A DNA stretch of 8,446 nucleotides from Flavobacteriales bacterium. Lineage in GTDB: Bacteria; Bacteroidota; Bacteroidia; Flavobacteriales_D; Sanyastnellaceae. The notes under the pieces are model-generated. The model had not been told where the DNA came from and ran no database searches. It saw only the letters and a list, made by a program, of their open reading frames with translations. The position numbers and the translations under genes were made by a program. Positions within the stretch are counted from its first letter, which is position 1; each line of letters opens with the position of its first letter. The stretch lies in contig JANRAA010000049.1 of assembly GCA_030728235.1 (NCBI GenBank), positions 1-8,446 of the forward strand, given 5' to 3'. Shown here in pieces: positions 6,779-8,446 of the stretch.

Positions 6779-7153
6779 TTATTTAATCATCGGCATATAC
6801 TTCTCTTTGTTATCGATGATAACCCAGATGTTGATTGCCAAAAGCACCAAAGCTATCGGCAATCCAGATCCTGCTGTAATATGGGTAAGTAATATACCCA
6901 CCATTACTGGCAAAATCACAATAGCCCCCAAAGCGCGGTACTTTGGTAGCATAAATAATATGCCTCCTACGATTTCAACGATGGCAACAAGGGGCAGCAG
7001 CCACCCAATGGTCATCATGGCTCCAAAGGCATCCAACATATAGGTCGGCATGTCTTCTGGCATAGGCATGTACTGAAGGAATTTGTTCAATCCAGAATTG
7101 ATAAACATCAATCCGAACAAAATGCAAAGCACTAAGAGTATTTTATTTTTCAT
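6779..7153 (-). CDS. DoxX-like family integral membrane protein
   Basis: Small hydrophobic protein of 124 residues with four predicted membrane helices, at about 4-24, 45-70, 73-92 and 97-114. The N-terminal motif GLMFINSGLNKFLQYMP, the second helix with VEIVGGILFML and the short basic loop KYRALGA are typical of Bacteroidota DoxX-like proteins. Members of this broad family have been tied to redox or sulfur metabolism in a few organisms, but most, including this one, have no known substrate. It ends in a charged tail (DNKEKYMPMIK). The ATG at 7153 is the natural start for the first helix. It is followed by a strong intrinsic terminator and separated from the upstream oxidoreductase gene by 156 nt, so it may be a single-gene unit. 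A near-match -7 sequence (GATCTTTG at 7195-7202, minus) lacks a partner -33 box and is not claimed. Confidence 0.87.
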   Translation of the reverse strand: MKNKILLVLCILFGLMFINSGLNKFLQYMPMPEDMPTYMLDAFGAMMTIGWLLPLVAIVEIVGGILFMLPKYRALGAIVILPVMVGILLTHITAGSGLPIALVLLAINIWVIIDNKEKYMPMIK

Positions 7154-7309
7154 GGTACAAAAGGTGTTTGTTGAAAAGGAAGATACGCCAATTTCAAAGA
7201 TCCTTTGTAGAGCCCTTTATTCTCTTTAACACGCAATCTGTTTACAACCGACACAAGCCCTATCGATTATCGGTTCTGGTGTCTCAGAAAAATTAACCAC
7301 CAGCTATGC

Positions 7310-8272
7310 TTACCGAATCTTCAAAAGCACATTCCCTATTTTCTCACCCGTGAGGACGTATGTGAAAGCCTCGTTTGTCTGCTCCAATTGGTATGTACGA
7401 TCTATCAGGGGTTTAAATGTGCCAATTGCAAGCATATTGGCAATGAAATCGACATGTCCTGTATTGATGATGGGAATCGGAAATAAAAGCTTTTTACCAG
7501 TTGAAAATTTTGAAACCAAGGCTAAAAATGGATTCTGGTTGTATGGACCTAATTCGGTAGAAACATAGATCCCTTTTGGCTTTAAGATGCGTTTGCACTT
7601 CGCAAAGGTACTCTTGCCCACAGCGTCGAAAATAAAGTCGAACTGTTTGTCGATCTGAGTAAAATCTGAAGTGCGGTAATCAATTACCTCATCCGCGCCG
7701 AGCGTTTTTAGGGTCGATAAATGATCGGTTCCGCAAACTGCAACCACTTCAGCCCCAAGGTGTTTCATGATCTGAACCGCTGCTGAACCAATAGCCCCGG
7801 TGGCTCCATTCACCAAAACAACACTCCCTTTGTCAACCTTGGCTTTTTGTATATCGATCAAAGCGTAATGCCCGCCTTCACAAGCCGCTGCAGCCTGATC
7901 AAAGGCGATGTTATCAGGAATTTTTCCTACACCCCCGTTTTCATCCATTACCATGTACTCAGCATGTGCACCGAAATGAGTGCCCTCGTAGCCAAAAACA
8001 CGATCTCCTAATTTGAATCGTTTCACATCGTTGCCGATGGCAACCACTTCTCCAGCGAATTCATTGCCCAATACTTGAAAACGCGGACGTCGCAAACCAC
8101 TGAAAAAACGAGCAATAAATGGTTTACCTGTCAAAAACCCGCAATCGGTGCGGTTAACCGTGGCACAATGCACACGAATTTTAATCTGCGTGGCTGTCGG
8201 GGTTGGCTCCGGAATATCGCGAATTGATAGTTGTTCAATTCCGCCGTAATTGGTGTAATAAGATGCTTTCAT
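7310..8272 (-). CDS. Zinc-free MDR-family NAD(P)H quinone oxidoreductase / alcohol dehydrogenase-like
   Basis: Medium-chain dehydrogenase/reductase of 320 residues. The N-terminal GroES-like catalytic domain (about 1-130) has RVHCATVNRTDCG, GNEFAGEVVAIG (69-80) and KLGDRVFGY. The Rossmann domain (about 135-265) has the nucleotide-binding loop VNGATGAIGSAAVQI (N155-G162) and the GADEVIDYRTSDF stretch. No structural-zinc cysteine quartet is present and the GHE zinc motif of alcohol dehydrogenases is replaced by GNE, so a zinc-free quinone or enone reductase is more likely than a true alcohol dehydrogenase. It should be cytosolic and use NADPH or NADH; the substrate is unknown. The start ATG at 8272 fits the usual N-terminus (MKASYYTNYGGIEQL). 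It lies 57 nt behind the stop of the partial membrane protein gene at the right edge, so the two may be co-transcribed. Confidence 0.92.
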   Translation of the reverse strand: MKASYYTNYGGIEQLSIRDIPEPTPTATQIKIRVHCATVNRTDCGFLTGKPFIARFFSGLRRPRFQVLGNEFAGEVVAIGNDVKRFKLGDRVFGYEGTHFGAHAEYMVMDENGGVGKIPDNIAFDQAAAACEGGHYALIDIQKAKVDKGSVVLVNGATGAIGSAAVQIMKHLGAEVVAVCGTDHLSTLKTLGADEVIDYRTSDFTQIDKQFDFIFDAVGKSTFAKCKRILKPKGIYVSTELGPYNQNPFLALVSKFSTGKKLLFPIPIINTGHVDFIANMLAIGTFKPLIDRTYQLEQTNEAFTYVLTGEKIGNVLLKIR

Positions 8273-8329
8273 GGCCTTCGTTGGTGGTATGCAGACGTGC
8301 AGGCCCTCGCTTAAGTTACTTGCTTGCCT

Positions 8330-8446
8330 TTATTTGTTTCTGGTCATCAACTTTCCTGCTAGGTAAGCCAAGGGTATATAAGCCAATAACAAATCAGCGA
8401 TATTGAACCACATGGGAGCTGGCAAAACGGTTACCATGTATATTCC
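8330..8446 (-). CDS. C-terminal end of an unidentified membrane protein (partial)
   Basis: Reading in from the right edge, the minus strand gives 38 codons and then a TAA stop at 8330-8332. The peptide begins GIYMVTVLPAPMWFN and contains a strongly hydrophobic helix (ADLLLAYIPLAYLAGKL) followed by a short basic tail (MTRNK). That is the typical look of a last transmembrane helix with a cytoplasmic end, so this is very likely a real gene cut off by the window. The family is not recognisable from so short a piece. It is on the same strand as the oxidoreductase, 57 nt upstream of it. Confidence 0.7.
   Translation of the reverse strand, partial: GIYMVTVLPAPMWFNIADLLLAYIPLAYLAGKLMTRNK

Noticed and set aside
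7276..7303. Inverted repeat CTGGTG/CACCAG after the oxidoreductase gene
   Set aside because: Only 6 bp with a 16-nt loop and no following T-run on the minus strand, so not a convincing terminator or operator.

Overview
The window looks like chromosomal DNA from a member of the Bacteroidota, most likely Flavobacteriales. Three things point there. Two neighbouring secreted proteins end in type IX secretion (T9SS) sorting tails. Ribosome binding sites are almost absent and some GTG starts are probable. An exact TAnnTTTG -7 promoter element, typical of the phylum, lies in front of tex. The species cannot be named from this sequence.

Layout: positions 147-2397 carry four plus-strand genes. A soluble histidine kinase and a single-domain response regulator overlap by 4 nt (ATGA). 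After 45 nt comes a zinc-ribbon CD225/dispanin membrane protein, then a DUF2752 membrane protein whose GTG start lies 2 nt past the dispanin stop. From 2398 to the right edge every gene is on the minus strand. In transcription order from the right edge these are: the last 38 codons of an unidentified membrane protein, a zinc-free MDR-family NAD(P)H oxidoreductase, a DoxX-like membrane protein followed by a clear intrinsic terminator, the transcription accessory protein Tex with its own promoter, a secreted two-CUB-domain protein, and a secreted PHB-depolymerase/feruloyl-esterase-like hydrolase 3 nt behind it. The plus and minus blocks meet tail to tail at 2397/2398 with no intergenic base.

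Three functional units can be argued: a two-component pair (signal unknown), a dispanin-DUF2752 membrane pair (function unknown, translationally coupled), and a T9SS-exported CUB plus esterase pair that probably acts outside the cell on ester-containing polymers. Tex, DoxX and the oxidoreductase are ordinary housekeeping or redox genes. I see no tRNA, rRNA, CRISPR array, insertion sequence or prophage. No stretch longer than 300 bases lacks a gene; the largest gaps are 1-146 and 7154-7309, and neither holds a convincing feature. I do not see a clear previously undescribed system. The two best candidates for a closer look are the dispanin-DUF2752 pair and the CUB-esterase pair.
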